The notes beneath the pieces are model-generated. The model ran no database searches, had not been told where the DNA came from, and saw nothing but the letters and a program-made list of their open reading frames with translations. A DNA stretch of 64,000 nucleotides from Aliivibrio sifiae (GTDB lineage Bacteria; Pseudomonadota; Gammaproteobacteria; Enterobacterales; Vibrionaceae), in NCBI RefSeq assembly GCF_002954705.1, contig NZ_MSCO01000001.1, positions 2,154,865 to 2,218,864 of the forward strand. Direction: 5' to 3'. Positions 32,259 to 44,023 of this stretch are shown here, piece by piece; position 1 is the stretch's first letter; each line of letters opens with the position of its first letter. Both the position numbers and the translations under genes were made by a program.

Positions 32259-32291
32259 TCTCAATTCCTCAATATAAATAGGTATAAAAGT

Positions 32292-32320
32292 TAAAAATCA
32301 GGGGCCAAATTGGGCCCCTG
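32292..32320 (-). terminator. Intercistronic hairpin between rpsB and tsf
   Basis: CAGGGGCC and GGCCCCTG pair across a six-base loop; ATTTTTAAC follows on the minus strand. Such a partial terminator could set the rpsB/tsf ratio; this role is inferred. Confidence 0.65.
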
Positions 32321-32392
32321 CTAACTATATTTAGTTTACTACGAAACTAAAAGACTCACTAGGAGCAAATAATAATTCGACGAGTCGAAAAA

Positions 32393-33121
32393 TTACTCAG
32401 CTTCTACGAAACCGTCTTTTTCAGCTACAGCTGCAACGTCTTGGTTACGACCAGACTTTACAGAATCAGCAGCAGCGTTCAGGTAAAGTTGGATAGCGCG
32501 GATTGCGTCATCGTTACCTGGGATAATGTAGTCAACGCCATCTGGGTTTGAGTTAGTATCAACAACAGCAAATACTGGGATACCTAGGTTGTTTGCTTCT
32601 TTAACTGCAATGTGCTCATGGTCAGCATCGATAACAAATAACGCGTCTGGAAGACCGTTCATGTTTTTGATACCACCTAGAGATTTCTCTAGTTTTTCCA
32701 TGCTACGTGTACGCATAAGCGCTTCTTTCTTAGTGATCTTCTCAAAAGTACCGTCTTGAGATTGAACTTCGAATTCTTTTAAACGCTTGATAGACTGACG
32801 AACAGTTTTAAAGTTAGTAAGCATGCCGCCTAACCAACGGTTGTTCACGTAGTACTGGTCACTGTTGATTGCAGCTTCTTTAACAGCTTCAGATGCAGCG
32901 CGCTTAGTACCAACAAAAAGAACTTTACCTTTTTTGCTACCGATTTTAGCAAGTTCTGCTAAAGCTTCGTTGAACATTGGTACCGTTTTTTCTAAGTTGA
33001 TGATATGAACTTTATTACGAGCACCAAAGATGAATGGCTTCATTTTTGGGTTCCAGTAACGAGTTTGGTGACCGAAGTGAACACCAGCTTTAAGCATATC
33101 GCGCATTGATACAGTTGCCAT
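32393..33121 (-). CDS. rpsB: 30S ribosomal protein S2
   Basis: S2 is a late-assembling small-subunit protein of 242 residues. The family N-terminus [59 protein letters not shown] and [20 protein letters not shown] are all present. It heads the rpsB-tsf unit and has a structured 5' leader. Confidence 0.98.
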   Translation of the reverse strand: MATVSMRDMLKAGVHFGHQTRYWNPKMKPFIFGARNKVHIINLEKTVPMFNEALAELAKIGSKKGKVLFVGTKRAASEAVKEAAINSDQYYVNNRWLGGMLTNFKTVRQSIKRLKEFEVQSQDGTFEKITKKEALMRTRSMEKLEKSLGGIKNMNGLPDALFVIDADHEHIAVKEANNLGIPVFAVVDTNSNPDGVDYIIPGNDDAIRAIQLYLNAAADSVKSGRNQDVAAVAEKDGFVEAE

Positions 33122-33245
33122 TTGAGAATTCCTCTATTAAATGGGGTTAAGCCTCCACATACCCCGCTTGTAATCCGACCCTAACCATTTGATTGAAACA
33201 ATCAAAAAGTTGAGCACCCCGGACAGCGTGACGGTATGTGTGTGA
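33122..33245 (-). promoter_or_regulatory. Ribosomal S2 leader (t44/rpsB-leader type)
   Basis: The 5' region of rpsB is structured. CACATACC (minus strand, at 33233-33240) is fully complementary to GGTATGTG (33156-33163), closing a domain of about 85 bases. Inside it lies a hairpin TTTGATTG/CAATCAAA with loop TTT on the transcript (33188-33206). The position between map and rpsB is that of the S2 leader (t44 RNA) known in gammaproteobacteria, through which S2 represses its own operon. Identity is inferred from location and pairing, not from a covariance-model hit. Confidence 0.65.
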
Positions 33246-33292
33246 TTTAAAATTAAAGTATTGTCGGTATTGAGAACAAATTGTTCATCAAT

Positions 33293-33307
33293 CCGGCGCG
33301 CTTTATA
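33293..33307 (-). promoter_or_regulatory. Candidate rpsB promoter with GC-rich discriminator
   Basis: On the minus strand TATAAA (33302-33307) is followed by GCGCGCCGG, the GC-rich discriminator typical of promoters under stringent (ppGpp/DksA) control. No convincing -35 lies 17 bases upstream. Confidence 0.45.
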
Positions 33308-33477
33308 CCATAAAAACGCCGCTAAAATCTACTATTTTCAAAAAAATCATTCTGACTCCCTTTCAACCAAGAATGATTTTTCACTCTTCTTCATATTGAA
33401 AGATAAACATACCCTAGGTAAACTAAGAATAATTATCGTTTAACCAGAACGATTTATTTTTAGATAGAGAAAAGCCC

Positions 33478-34305
33478 ATGTCAGTAAATATTAAAAACGC
33501 TGCAGAAATTGAAAAAATGCGCGTTGCCGGCCAATTAGCCGCAGAAGTACTTGAAATGATTGAACCCTTCGTAAAAGCAGGGGTAACAACTGAAGAACTT
33601 GACCAAATTTGCCATAAGCATATTACTGAAGTACAAGGTGCGATCCCTGCACCACTAAACTACCATGGTTTTCCTAAATCTATTTGTACCTCAATCAATC
33701 ACATTGTGTGTCACGGCATTCCAGCTACACAAGATGAGCAATACAATGGTTTCACTAAGCCAGCAGTACTAAAAGATGGTGATATTCTTAACATCGACAT
33801 TACTGTAATCAAAGATGGTTATCATGGCGATACTTCAAAAATGTTTTTGGTTGGTGACGTTAGCTCTACAGATAAACGTCTATGCTTAATTGCACAAGAA
33901 AGCCTGTATGTAGGTATGCGTAAAGTAAAACCTGGTGTAAAACTGGGTGAAATTGGCACTGCAATTCAAAAATACATTAAAGGCACAACACCTAAATGTT
34001 CAATTGTTCGTGATTACTGCGGTCATGGTATTGGTTCTCAGTTCCACGAAGAACCACAAGTTGTTCATTACAAAAATAATGACCGCACAGTGTTAAAAGC
34101 TGGCATGACATTCACTATCGAGCCAATGATCAACTTAGGTAAATTTGGTTGTCTGCAGGATGATAACGATGGTTGGACAGTTTATACTGGTGACGGTAAA
34201 AATACAGCACAATGGGAACATACCATTTTGGTTACCGAAACTGGTTGTGAAGTATTAACACTTCGCGCTGAAGAAACTATTCCTCGACACATGAATAACA
34301 AATAA
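33478..34305 (+). CDS. map: Methionine aminopeptidase type I
   Basis: Map removes the initiator Met from nascent proteins. The 275-residue pita-bread enzyme has the substrate His in HIVCHGIPATQ, metal ligands in ILNIDITVIKDGYHGDTSK, YCGHGIGSQFHEEPQV, and FTIEPMINLG, and the last Glu in TAQWEHTILV. GAGAAAAG precedes the ATG. It diverges from rpsB and is followed by a strong terminator. Confidence 0.97.
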   Translation: MSVNIKNAAEIEKMRVAGQLAAEVLEMIEPFVKAGVTTEELDQICHKHITEVQGAIPAPLNYHGFPKSICTSINHIVCHGIPATQDEQYNGFTKPAVLKDGDILNIDITVIKDGYHGDTSKMFLVGDVSSTDKRLCLIAQESLYVGMRKVKPGVKLGEIGTAIQKYIKGTTPKCSIVRDYCGHGIGSQFHEEPQVVHYKNNDRTVLKAGMTFTIEPMINLGKFGCLQDDNDGWTVYTGDGKNTAQWEHTILVTETGCEVLTLRAEETIPRHMNNK

Positions 34306-34315
34306 TAATGAAATA

Positions 34316-34344
34316 AACAGAAGACTTCGGTCTTCTGTTTTTTT
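34316..34344 (+). terminator. Terminator after map
   Basis: ACAGAAGAC and GTCTTCTGT pair across a TTCG tetraloop and are followed by a T run ending in TTTTTT. It lies 17 bases before glnD. Confidence 0.9.
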
Positions 34345-34360
34345 ATCAGCAGGGATTGCT

Positions 34361-36982
34361 ATGAATTATACATCTCCTCTTACCTTATCTGATCAACAAC
34401 TGACAATTGCTGAATTAAAGCAACAACTCGCTCTCTTCTCTCAATATCAAGTCAACGCATTCCAACACAATGTTCCTGTTTCTGATTTAGTCTTTGAACG
34501 CTCTCATTACTTTGACCAATTGCTGTCTCGCTTATGGTCTTTCTTCGGATTTAATCAATTATCAAATACAACGCTAATTGCCGTTGGTGGGTATGGTCGC
34601 AGTGAGCTTCACCCTTTATCTGACATTGATATTTTAATTTTAAATAATGACAATCTAAGTGAATCCTTCTGTCAAAAAACCAGCGAATTCGTCACCTTAC
34701 TTTGGGATTTAAAATTAGAAATTGGTCATAGTGTTCGCTCTTTAGATGAGTGTATTGAAATAGGAAAAAGTGATTTAACCGTTGCAACTAATTTACAGGA
34801 AGCACGCTATATTTGTGGTGATAAAGAGTTTGCTCATCAATTAAAGCTGAACATTCATTCAGATAGTTTTTGGCCTAGTGAAGCTTTCTATCAAGCCAAA
34901 ATAGATGAACAAAAAAAACGTCATAGCCGTTATCACGATACAACATATAACTTAGAACCTGATATCAAATCAAGTCCAGGAGGGTTGCGAGATATTCATA
35001 CACTCAGTTGGATTGCTCGCCGTCACTTTGGGGCAACCTCTCTTTTAGAAATGAGCCAAGCTGGATTTTTAACGGATGCAGAATACCGAGAATTAGTTGA
35101 ATGCCAAGAATTTCTATGGCGTGTTCGTTTTGCCTTGCATATTGAATTAAAACGTTACGACAATAGATTAACCTTTGGACATCAACCTCAAGTTGCTGAA
35201 CGCTTAGGGTTCATTGGTGACGGAAACCGTGGTGTAGAGCGTATGATGAAAGAGTTCTATCGAACGTTACGTCGTGTTGCTGAACTCAATAGCATGCTAT
35301 TAAAGATTTTTGACGAAGCAATTATCCATCAAGGTGAGCAAGAAGAAGCGATTATTATCAACGATGACTTCCAACGTCGTGGACGCTTAATAGAGGCAAG
35401 AAAACCCGCTTTATTTCAAGCTCGCCCTGATACTATTCTTGATATGTTTTTACTTATCGCTAATGATTCAACAATTGATGGTGTCGCACCACCAACAATG
35501 CGTCAATTACGTACGGCACGTCGTAGACTCAATCGTTTTTTATGTGAAATACCAGAAGCAAGAGATAAGTTCATCACCTTAACTCAGCATCCTAACGCAC
35601 TTCATAAAGCATTCAGTGTTATGCATCGATTAGGCGTACTTTCTGCCTATTTACCACAATGGAGTCAGATAGTAGGTCAAATGCAATTTGATTTATTTCA
35701 CGCGTATACAGTAGATGAACATAGTATGCGATTGCTAAAGCACATTAATACATTTTCAGAACCTGAAAACAGAAAAAAGCACCCTATATGTTGTGAAGTT
35801 TATCCAAAAATAATAAAAAAAGAGCTGTTGATTATCGCGGCTATTTTTCATGATATAGCAAAAGGCCGAGGAGGCGATCATTCAGAACTTGGCGCTGTTG
35901 ATGCCTATGAGTTTTGTATTGAACATGGGTTATCAAAACCAGAAGCAAACCTTGTTGCTTGGCTAGTAAAAAGTCACCTACTCATGTCTGTAACTGCTCA
36001 ACGCCGTGATATTTATGATCCTGATGTTATTACTGAGTTTGCAAAACACGTTAGAGATGAAGAGCGTTTAGATTATTTAGTGTGCCTTACTGTCGCAGAT
36101 ATCAGTGCAACTAACCCAGATCTTTGGAATAGTTGGAAGCGAACACTTATTGCTGATTTATATAATGCAACACAGCGAGCACTACGTCGTGGTTTAGAAA
36201 ACCCACCTGATATGCGTGATCGTATCCGCCATAATCAACACATGGCCTCTGCACAACTACGAGCAGAAGGCTTTACCCAATGGCAAGTAGAAGATCTATG
36301 GCGCCGATTTAAAGCTGATTATTTCTTACGCCATACACATCAACAGATTACATGGCATGCAAGTAATCTTCTTAATCATTCAGACAAAGAAAAATCGCTG
36401 ATACTTATCAGTAAAAGTCCAACGCGCGGTGGCACGGAAATTTTCATTTATAGTAAAGATCAGGCACACCTTTTTGCAACCGTCGCTGCAGAATTAGATC
36501 GACGAAGCATTACCATTTATGATGCTCAAATTATGTCAAGCAAAGACGGTTATGCTCTTGATACTTTTATGGTTCTTGACCAAAATGACAATCCTATTGA
36601 TGAGGATAGACAGCAACGTTTAATTGACCAGTTGTACGCTGTAGAACTGGAAACTCAAGAAACACACATCAAGACTCGTCGTCCCCCCCGACAACTACAA
36701 CATTTTACGGTAAAAACTCGTATGGAGTTTCTTCCAACTAAAACGGGAAAGCGTACTTTAATGGAATTTGTAGCACTAGATACGCCAGGATTATTAGCTA
36801 CGGTAGGAGCCACTTTTGCACGTTTAGGCGTGAACCTTCATGCTGCAAAGATCACCACTATAGGTGAGCGTGCGGAAGATCTCTTTATTTTAACGTCAGA
36901 GACAGGCGGTCGGCTTGATGAAGAAAAACAAGATGAATTAAAAACTGCGCTCATTGAAAATGTTGATAATCTAATAAACTAA
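34361..36982 (+). CDS. glnD: Bifunctional uridylyltransferase/uridylyl-removing enzyme
   Basis: GlnD is the glutamine sensor that uridylylates or deuridylylates P-II (GlnB, encoded at 11494-11832). The 873-residue protein has the nucleotidyltransferase site VGGYGRSELHPLSDIDIL near 75, the HD hydrolase domain with IIAAIFHDIAKGRGGDHSELG near 495, and two C-terminal ACT domains (about 690-760 and 800-873, the latter with LMEFVALDTPGLLATVGATF). The map-glnD order is conserved in gammaproteobacteria. Confidence 0.97.
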   Translation: MNYTSPLTLSDQQLTIAELKQQLALFSQYQVNAFQHNVPVSDLVFERSHYFDQLLSRLWSFFGFNQLSNTTLIAVGGYGRSELHPLSDIDILILNNDNLSESFCQKTSEFVTLLWDLKLEIGHSVRSLDECIEIGKSDLTVATNLQEARYICGDKEFAHQLKLNIHSDSFWPSEAFYQAKIDEQKKRHSRYHDTTYNLEPDIKSSPGGLRDIHTLSWIARRHFGATSLLEMSQAGFLTDAEYRELVECQEFLWRVRFALHIELKRYDNRLTFGHQPQVAERLGFIGDGNRGVERMMKEFYRTLRRVAELNSMLLKIFDEAIIHQGEQEEAIIINDDFQRRGRLIEARKPALFQARPDTILDMFLLIANDSTIDGVAPPTMRQLRTARRRLNRFLCEIPEARDKFITLTQHPNALHKAFSVMHRLGVLSAYLPQWSQIVGQMQFDLFHAYTVDEHSMRLLKHINTFSEPENRKKHPICCEVYPKIIKKELLIIAAIFHDIAKGRGGDHSELGAVDAYEFCIEHGLSKPEANLVAWLVKSHLLMSVTAQRRDIYDPDVITEFAKHVRDEERLDYLVCLTVADISATNPDLWNSWKRTLIADLYNATQRALRRGLENPPDMRDRIRHNQHMASAQLRAEGFTQWQVEDLWRRFKADYFLRHTHQQITWHASNLLNHSDKEKSLILISKSPTRGGTEIFIYSKDQAHLFATVAAELDRRSITIYDAQIMSSKDGYALDTFMVLDQNDNPIDEDRQQRLIDQLYAVELETQETHIKTRRPPRQLQHFTVKTRMEFLPTKTGKRTLMEFVALDTPGLLATVGATFARLGVNLHAAKITTIGERAEDLFILTSETGGRLDEEKQDELKTALIENVDNLIN

Positions 36983-37103
36983 TATTTAAAGTGCCCTATT
37001 TAAACTTAACGGATCTACCCCACAAGTTTCTTTAACGCTATTTGTTATATTCGTTATCTTAGATGAAGATTGAAGCAACAAGATAATAACAATGGAGTAA
37101 ACC

Positions 37104-37484
37104 ATGTACCCACACTTAGTTAGCCTTGGAATTTCAGAACCCGAAAAAATTGAGCGTTACTCTTTGCGTCAAGAAGCACATAAAGACGTACTTAAAATTT
37201 ATTTTGGTAAACAGAAAGGTGAATTATTCGCTAAAAGCGTAAAATTTAAATACCCACGCCAAGTAAAAAATGTCTTAGTTGATAGTGGTAGCCATCGTTA
37301 TAAAGAAACCACCGAGATTAACCGTAACCTAACATTAATCATTGATGAGCTTAATAAAATTACACGCCCAGAAAAAGAAACTCCTGCGGATGTGAAAAAG
37401 AAAATCCTTAAAGATCTTCGTCACTTAGAAAAAGTTGTAGCAAGTAAAATTGAAGAAATCGAACGGGATCTAGATAAGCTTTAA
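37104..37484 (+). CDS. yaeH: UPF0325/DUF3461 family protein (YaeH-like)
   Basis: A 126-residue soluble protein that I recognise as the UPF0325 family of E. coli YaeH: the [20 protein letters not shown] opening, [12 protein letters not shown], and the helical end [20 protein letters not shown]. Function is unknown. GGAGTAAACC precedes the ATG. E. coli yaeH is also near glnD (past dapD, which is not here). A strong bidirectional terminator follows. Confidence 0.9.
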   Translation: MYPHLVSLGISEPEKIERYSLRQEAHKDVLKIYFGKQKGELFAKSVKFKYPRQVKNVLVDSGSHRYKETTEINRNLTLIIDELNKITRPEKETPADVKKKILKDLRHLEKVVASKIEEIERDLDKL

Positions 37485-37500
37485 CACTGCTTTTTATGTG

Positions 37501-37534
37501 ATAAAAAATGGACCAATTAAGGTCCATTTTTTAT
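37501..37534. terminator. Bidirectional terminator between yaeH and secF
   Basis: ATAAAAAATGGACC and GGTCCATTTTTTAT form a 14-pair perfect stem with loop AATTAA. It serves the convergent yaeH and secDF transcripts. Confidence 0.9.
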
Positions 37535-37557
37535 CAGTAGAATATACACATTACCAG

Positions 37558-38508
37558 TTAAGGCATTTGCTCAAATTCTTCTTCACCTTCTTTATCAACA
37601 GGGGTTGGCATTAGGTGCTCACGAGTGATACCTAATTTAAGAGCAAGCGCAGAAGCGACATAGATAGAAGAATACGTACCAATCGTAATACCCAATAGTA
37701 ATGCAAGAGCAAAACCATGAATCATTGCACCACCTTGAGTGAACAATGCGATAACTACAAACAGAGTCGTTGCTGATGTTATCAACGTACGGCTTAATGT
37801 TTGAGTAATTGAATCATTCATTATGTCTTCAGGTTCACCTTTACGCATCTTCAAGAAGTTTTCACGGATCCGGTCAAATACAACAATAGTATCATTCAAG
37901 GAATAACCGACTACCGTTAGTAATGCTGCAATAATCGTTAAATCTACTTCAATCTGTAAGAATGAAAAAATACCTAATGTAATGATAATATCGTGCGCCA
38001 ATGCCAATACCGCACCCGCGGCTAAACGCCATTGGAAGCGCATTGAAACGTAAGCCAAGATACATAACAAAGAAACAAGGATCGCTAACCCCCCCGCTTC
38101 AGTTAGTTCATCACCCACATTTGGACCAACAAACTCAATACGACGCATCTCAACTTGATCGCCAGTACCTTCTTTGATTGCACTGATGATTTGGTTACCT
38201 AGTTCTTCTCCTTTAATCCCATCACGAGGTTGAAGACGAACAATGACATCACGAGCAGTACCAAAATTTTGTACCGTTGCATCACCAAAGCCTTTTGCTT
38301 CTAGTGCACCGCGAATATCAGTTAATTGAGCAGGTTGCTCAAAACCAACTTCAATTAAAGTACCGCCTGTAAAATCTAACCCCCAATTCAACCACTTTGT
38401 TGAAAGTGTCGCAATTGAAGCAACAATCATCAACATTGAAAAGAAAAAGGCAGGCTTAGACCAACGCATAAAGTCGATCGTTTTCTCTGCTTTCATTAAT
38501 TGAAACAT
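37558..38508 (-). CDS. secF: Protein translocase subunit SecF
   Basis: SecF works with SecD and YajC, using the proton (or sodium) gradient to help exported proteins leave SecYEG. The 316-residue protein has six membrane segments, the periplasmic domain with LNWGLDFTGGTLIEVGFEQP, and the membrane motif GYSLNDTIVVFDRIREN. AGGA nine bases before the first ATG supports the start. Twelve bases separate it from secD. Confidence 0.97.
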   Translation of the reverse strand: MFQLMKAEKTIDFMRWSKPAFFFSMLMIVASIATLSTKWLNWGLDFTGGTLIEVGFEQPAQLTDIRGALEAKGFGDATVQNFGTARDVIVRLQPRDGIKGEELGNQIISAIKEGTGDQVEMRRIEFVGPNVGDELTEAGGLAILVSLLCILAYVSMRFQWRLAAGAVLALAHDIIITLGIFSFLQIEVDLTIIAALLTVVGYSLNDTIVVFDRIRENFLKMRKGEPEDIMNDSITQTLSRTLITSATTLFVVIALFTQGGAMIHGFALALLLGITIGTYSSIYVASALALKLGITREHLMPTPVDKEGEEEFEQMP

Positions 38509-38520
38509 AATAATGAGTCC

Positions 38521-40377
38521 TTAGATCGACAGCTTGTCTACGCGCTTGCCGCCGTAAACTAAATTAATCACACAACGAGTACCAACAATCGCAGTAAACA
38601 TTGATGTTAAAATACCAATAGACAGCGTTACCGCGAAGCCTTTAATCGCACCAGTACCCACAGCAAACAGAATAATTGCTGTAATTAGTGTTGTAATATT
38701 TGCATCCGCAATCGTACTAAATGCGTTAGCATAACCTTGGTGAATCGCTTGTTGTGGATTACGTCCGTCTCTTAACTCTTCACGGATCCGCTCAAAGATA
38801 AGTACGTTTGCATCCACCGCCATACCTACGGTTAATACGATACCGGCAATACCAGGTAAGGTCATTGTCGCACCTGGAATCATCGACATAACACCAATAA
38901 TTAATACCAAGTTAGCAGCAAGCGCTAAGTTAGCAACCAAACCAAAGCCACGGTAGTAAACCAGAGTAAACAGCATTACTGCAACCATACCCCAGATACA
39001 TGCCTGAATACCCATATCAATGTTTTGTTGACCCATTGATGGACCGATCGTACGTTCTTCAACAATCGAAATTGGGGCAATTAACGCACCAGCACGAAGT
39101 AATAACGCAAGGTTATGAGCTTCAGCTTGAGAATCAATACCAGTAATTCGGAAGCTACGACCTAACGCAGACTGAATCGTCGCTTGGTTAATCACTTCTT
39201 CTGTTTTAGATAGAATCACTCGACCTTCAGGCGTACGACGACCACTGTCTTTATACTCTGTAAATACCGTAGCCATTAGCTTACCGATATTTTTACGAGA
39301 GAATGCCGTCATCTTGCTACCACCCTCACTGTCTAGTGATATGTTAACTTGTGGACGACCATATTCATCAGCACTTGAGCTTGCATCTGTAATGCTTGCA
39401 CCGCCAAGAATAATACGTTTTTTCAGAACAACAGGACGACCATTACGATCTTCTTTAATCTCGCTACCCGCTGGCGCACGACCATTTGCTGCCGCAGCTA
39501 AATCTGCTTTATCATCCACTTCACGGAATTCAAGCGTTGCTGTTGCACCTAAGATTTCTTTTGCACGAGCAGTATCTTGTACACCAGGTAATTCAACTAC
39601 GATGCGGCTAGCGCCTTGGCGCTGAACTAGAGGCTCTGCCACACCAAGTTCGTTAACACGGTTACGGATAATCGTAATATTTTGCTCAACGGCATAATTA
39701 CGAATCTCTTGCAAACGTTGATCTGTAAACTTAGCAACAAGCTTAAATTGACCATTAGATTCTGAATCTACAAAAGTCATATCACGATGAGCATCAGACA
39801 ATAATTTTTTTGCTTCAGCTAATTGCTCTTCATTACGTAAAACGACTTCAACAGCATCTTTCCCTGATTCACGAATCGCGCGGTAACGAATTTTTGCTTC
39901 ACGTAAATCGGTACGGAAAGATTCTTCTTGTTGACCAATAAGTTTACTCATTGCCGCGTCCATATCCACTTCCATTAAGAAGTGAACACCGCCACGAAGG
40001 TCAAGACCTAGCTTCATTGGAGCAGCACCAATAGAAGTTAGCCAATCAGGAGTTAATGCTGCAAGGTTTAGCGCCACTACGTAATCTTTACCTAGTGATT
40101 GATTGATAATATCTCGAGCACTGATTTGAGAATCAGTATCATTAAAGCGAACAAGTACACTGCCATTTTCGAATGCAATCGACTTATAAGCAATGTCATT
40201 GTTTTTTAAATTTTCAGCGACAACATCCAGCGTAGAGGTCTGAACCTCAGTACCACGACTACCCGTGATTTGAACGGCTGGATCTTCACCATAAAGGTTT
40301 GGAAGTGCATAGAGAGCTGAGATTAGTAATACAGAGATTACCATCAAATACTTCCATAAAGGGAAACGGTTTAGCAC
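38521..40377 (-). CDS. secD: Protein translocase subunit SecD
   Basis: A 618-residue RND-type protein with one N-terminal membrane helix, a large periplasmic P1 domain ([20 protein letters not shown] onward), and five C-terminal helices including [19 protein letters not shown] with the conserved Asp. The start codon is GTG, behind AAGGAC at eight bases. It forms an operon with secF and yajC, but a terminator-like hairpin lies just upstream. Confidence 0.97.
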   Translation of the reverse strand: MLNRFPLWKYLMVISVLLISALYALPNLYGEDPAVQITGSRGTEVQTSTLDVVAENLKNNDIAYKSIAFENGSVLVRFNDTDSQISARDIINQSLGKDYVVALNLAALTPDWLTSIGAAPMKLGLDLRGGVHFLMEVDMDAAMSKLIGQQEESFRTDLREAKIRYRAIRESGKDAVEVVLRNEEQLAEAKKLLSDAHRDMTFVDSESNGQFKLVAKFTDQRLQEIRNYAVEQNITIIRNRVNELGVAEPLVQRQGASRIVVELPGVQDTARAKEILGATATLEFREVDDKADLAAAANGRAPAGSEIKEDRNGRPVVLKKRIILGGASITDASSSADEYGRPQVNISLDSEGGSKMTAFSRKNIGKLMATVFTEYKDSGRRTPEGRVILSKTEEVINQATIQSALGRSFRITGIDSQAEAHNLALLLRAGALIAPISIVEERTIGPSMGQQNIDMGIQACIWGMVAVMLFTLVYYRGFGLVANLALAANLVLIIGVMSMIPGATMTLPGIAGIVLTVGMAVDANVLIFERIREELRDGRNPQQAIHQGYANAFSTIADANITTLITAIILFAVGTGAIKGFAVTLSIGILTSMFTAIVGTRCVINLVYGGKRVDKLSI

Positions 40378-40393
40378 AGCGATGTCCTTAACG

Positions 40394-40424
40394 AAAAATA
40401 CCCCCTAGCCGAAACTAGGGGGTA
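40394..40424 (-). terminator. Terminator or attenuator between yajC and secD
   Basis: TACCCCCTAG and CTAGGGGGTA form a perfect ten-pair stem with loop CCGAAA. TTTTTCG follows on the minus strand, seventeen bases before the secD GTG. Confidence 0.8.
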
Positions 40425-40430
40425 CAATTT

Positions 40431-40763
40431 TTATAGTGATTTCAGTGTGCCCTTTGGCAGAACCGCTGAAACAAAATCTTTCTTAATAGTTACTTCGTTA
40501 TTCGCATTAAGCTCAATTACGATGTAATCATTTTCTTCAGATACTTTAGTGATTTTACCCACTAAACCGCCTGCAGTAAGGACTTCATCACCTTTGCCCA
40601 TAGAAGACATTAGGTTTTTGTGTTCTTTTTGACGTTTCGCTTGTGGGCGATAGATCATAAAGTAGAAGATAACAGCAAACATACCAAGCATGATAAACAT
40701 TTGCATACCACCGCCTTGTGGCGCTGCTTCACCAGCTGCATGAGCCTGAGAGAAAAAATTCAT
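40431..40763 (-). CDS. yajC: Preprotein translocase accessory subunit YajC
   Basis: A 110-residue protein with one membrane helix (GGGMQMFIMLGMFAVIFYFMIY), then the conserved RPQAKRQKEHKNLMSSM and GDEVLTAGGLVGKITKV segments in the cytoplasm. It belongs to SecDF-YajC. The tgt-yajC-secD-secF order is conserved. Confidence 0.96.
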   Translation of the reverse strand: MNFFSQAHAAGEAAPQGGGMQMFIMLGMFAVIFYFMIYRPQAKRQKEHKNLMSSMGKGDEVLTAGGLVGKITKVSEENDYIVIELNANNEVTIKKDFVSAVLPKGTLKSL

Positions 40764-40854
40764 TTAATAACGTCCTCGTATCTAATTTTAATGTCCAATT
40801 TCTAAAATGTGACCATACACATATCCTTTAGATATATGGGTGATAACTCTGTTT

Positions 40855-42018
<1,164 letters not shown>

Positions 42019-42178
42019 TTATTTAATTTGCATTCACTAATAGGGTTAATGATGCACCGCTAGATTAACAATCGTTCTATTTACTTTACCGCTAACCTAG
42101 TTGAAAACATCCAGTTTTCCTATTTCACTGATTCCATGAGTGAAATTTGAATTTATATAATGTATTAGCTTACATTAA

Positions 42179-43231
42179 TTACGCTGTCTTTTTTGTAATA
42201 AACATCGCATCACCATAGCTAAAGAAACGATATTTATTATTCACCGCTTGCTCATACGCTTTCATCGTATTTTCATAACCAGCAAAAGCACTTACAAGCA
42301 TGATAAGTGTAGACTCAGGCAAGTGGAAATTTGTCACCAATGCGTCAACAACTTGGAACTCGTATCCTGGGTAAATAAAAATTTCAGTATCATCAAAAAA
42401 CGGCGCTAACTCTGTCCCTTGTTTTAATGCATGTTGGGCTGCACTTTCTAAAGAACGCACAGAGGTTGTACCAACAGAAATCACACGGCCACCACGAGCC
42501 TTAGTTGCATTAACTGCATCAACGACTTCTTGAGAGACTTCAGCGTATTCAGAATGCATGTGGTGTTCTAAAATATTATCAACACGAACCGGTTGGAATG
42601 TACCCGCACCGACATGAAGCGTAACGTAGGCAAATTCTACGCCTTTTGCTTTCATTTTTTCTAAAATGTCTGTATCAAAGTGTAAACCTGCGGTTGGAGC
42701 AGCAACAGCACCCGGCTTTTCGTTATAAACCGTTTGGTAGCGTTCTTTATCCGCGTCTTCATCCGGACGATCAATATATGGAGGAAGTGGCATATGACCA
42801 ATTTCATCCAAAATATCTAATACTTTCTTTTCAGAAGTGAAACGAATTTCAAATAAGGTATCGTGACGAGCAACCATCTCTGCTTCGTATTCTTGGTTCT
42901 CACCTAACCACAGTTGGTTTCCAGGTTTTGGTGATTTAGAACAACGAACGTGAGCCAACACTGAATGTTCATCAAGTACACGCTCAACTAATACTTCTAG
43001 CTTCCCGCCAGAGGCTTTTACACCAAACATACGCGCAGGAATAACTCGAGTATTATTGAAAACAACAAGATCACCGCTCTGCACTAAATCAAGAACATCA
43101 GTAAACTGACCATCAACTAATTCTCCGCTATTACCATTTAAATGTAATAGGCGGCTTGCCGTACGCTCAGGTTGAGGATAACGAGCAATTAGTTCATCGG
43201 GTAATTCAAAGTGGAAATCGGATACTTGCAT
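42179..43231 (-). CDS. queA: S-adenosylmethionine:tRNA ribosyltransferase-isomerase
   Basis: QueA adds the epoxycyclopentanediol from SAM onto preQ1-tRNA. The 350-residue length is standard. Family segments are clear: [65 protein letters not shown], and [24 protein letters not shown] (split by one turn). It lies upstream of tgt on the same strand with a 196-bp gap. Confidence 0.97.
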   Translation of the reverse strand: MQVSDFHFELPDELIARYPQPERTASRLLHLNGNSGELVDGQFTDVLDLVQSGDLVVFNNTRVIPARMFGVKASGGKLEVLVERVLDEHSVLAHVRCSKSPKPGNQLWLGENQEYEAEMVARHDTLFEIRFTSEKKVLDILDEIGHMPLPPYIDRPDEDADKERYQTVYNEKPGAVAAPTAGLHFDTDILEKMKAKGVEFAYVTLHVGAGTFQPVRVDNILEHHMHSEYAEVSQEVVDAVNATKARGGRVISVGTTSVRSLESAAQHALKQGTELAPFFDDTEIFIYPGYEFQVVDALVTNFHLPESTLIMLVSAFAGYENTMKAYEQAVNNKYRFFSYGDAMFITKKTA

Positions 43232-43474
43232 GGTTTAGTTCTTCATCAAAAATGGCAGACAGAGTAGTATATTCACGCCCAGAGCAATAGCAAGGGATGA
43301 AGCAATATACCTCTCAAATTTTGAAAAAATTAGCACTTTAATTAATGAATTTGACTTTAAACAGAGAAAGTCGCATCAATATGTTTATCTCTTCAAATCG
43401 CTATCTAGTTCGCACTTTTTTATTCGTTCTCATTCTATATTTAAAAAAGAACTTATAGATTGCAGGAGCACGCT

Positions 43475-43918
43475 ATGTTTACCGTTAATGACATGATGAC
43501 AACTCATCCTCATACTTTGCTTCGTTCCAACTCACTAGAAGATGCCAAAGCATTAATGGATGAGCATGGTATTAGGCATATTCCCATCGTAGATACTGAA
43601 GGTGCACTCGTAGGGTTAGTTACTCAGCGTGATTTATTATCAGCTCAAACGTCATGTTTAGAAAAACCAACACTAGAAGAAATATCTGCTTTAAGCATTC
43701 CACTTAATGACATCATGCATGAAAACATCATGAGCGTTTCTCCACATGGTGGATTAAAATCTGCAGCATTGTTTATGCAAAAACACAAAGTAGGATGTTT
43801 GCCCGTTGTTGACCGAGGGAAGTTGGTAGGAATTATTACTGATTCAGATTTTGTAACTATCGCCATTAACTTATTAGAATTACAAGAAGAAGTTGACCCT
43901 ATGGAACTTGATGAATAA
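43475..43918 (+). CDS. CBS-domain-pair protein
   Basis: A 147-residue protein made of two CBS domains and nothing else: TVNDMMTTHPHTLLRSNSLE to VTQRDLL, and DIMHENIMSVSPHGGLKSAA to IITDSDFVTIA. CBS pairs bind adenosyl ligands; without an attached enzyme the target is unknown. ATG 43475 has GGAG at good distance; the TTG at 43460 precedes that site and is unlikely. It is divergent from queA and convergent with aceA. Confidence 0.85.
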   Translation: MFTVNDMMTTHPHTLLRSNSLEDAKALMDEHGIRHIPIVDTEGALVGLVTQRDLLSAQTSCLEKPTLEEISALSIPLNDIMHENIMSVSPHGGLKSAALFMQKHKVGCLPVVDRGKLVGIITDSDFVTIAINLLELQEEVDPMELDE

Positions 43919-44023
43919 TCAGTTAACTTTCAATATAAGTAGAAAAAGAAAGGGAGACTCCATTCTCCCTAAACGTGATAATACCAACCTTTCTTATTAT
44001 TTGAATATCTTAAATTAAAACAG

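Noticed and set aside
40764-40854. VemP-like arrest peptide upstream of secDF
   Set aside because: Neither the tgt-yajC gap nor the yajC-secD gap holds a frame long enough or with a signal peptide.
43232-43474. Possible sRNA or small gene between queA and the CBS gene
   Set aside because: AT-rich sequence without a convincing hairpin with T tract or an ORF with a ribosome site.
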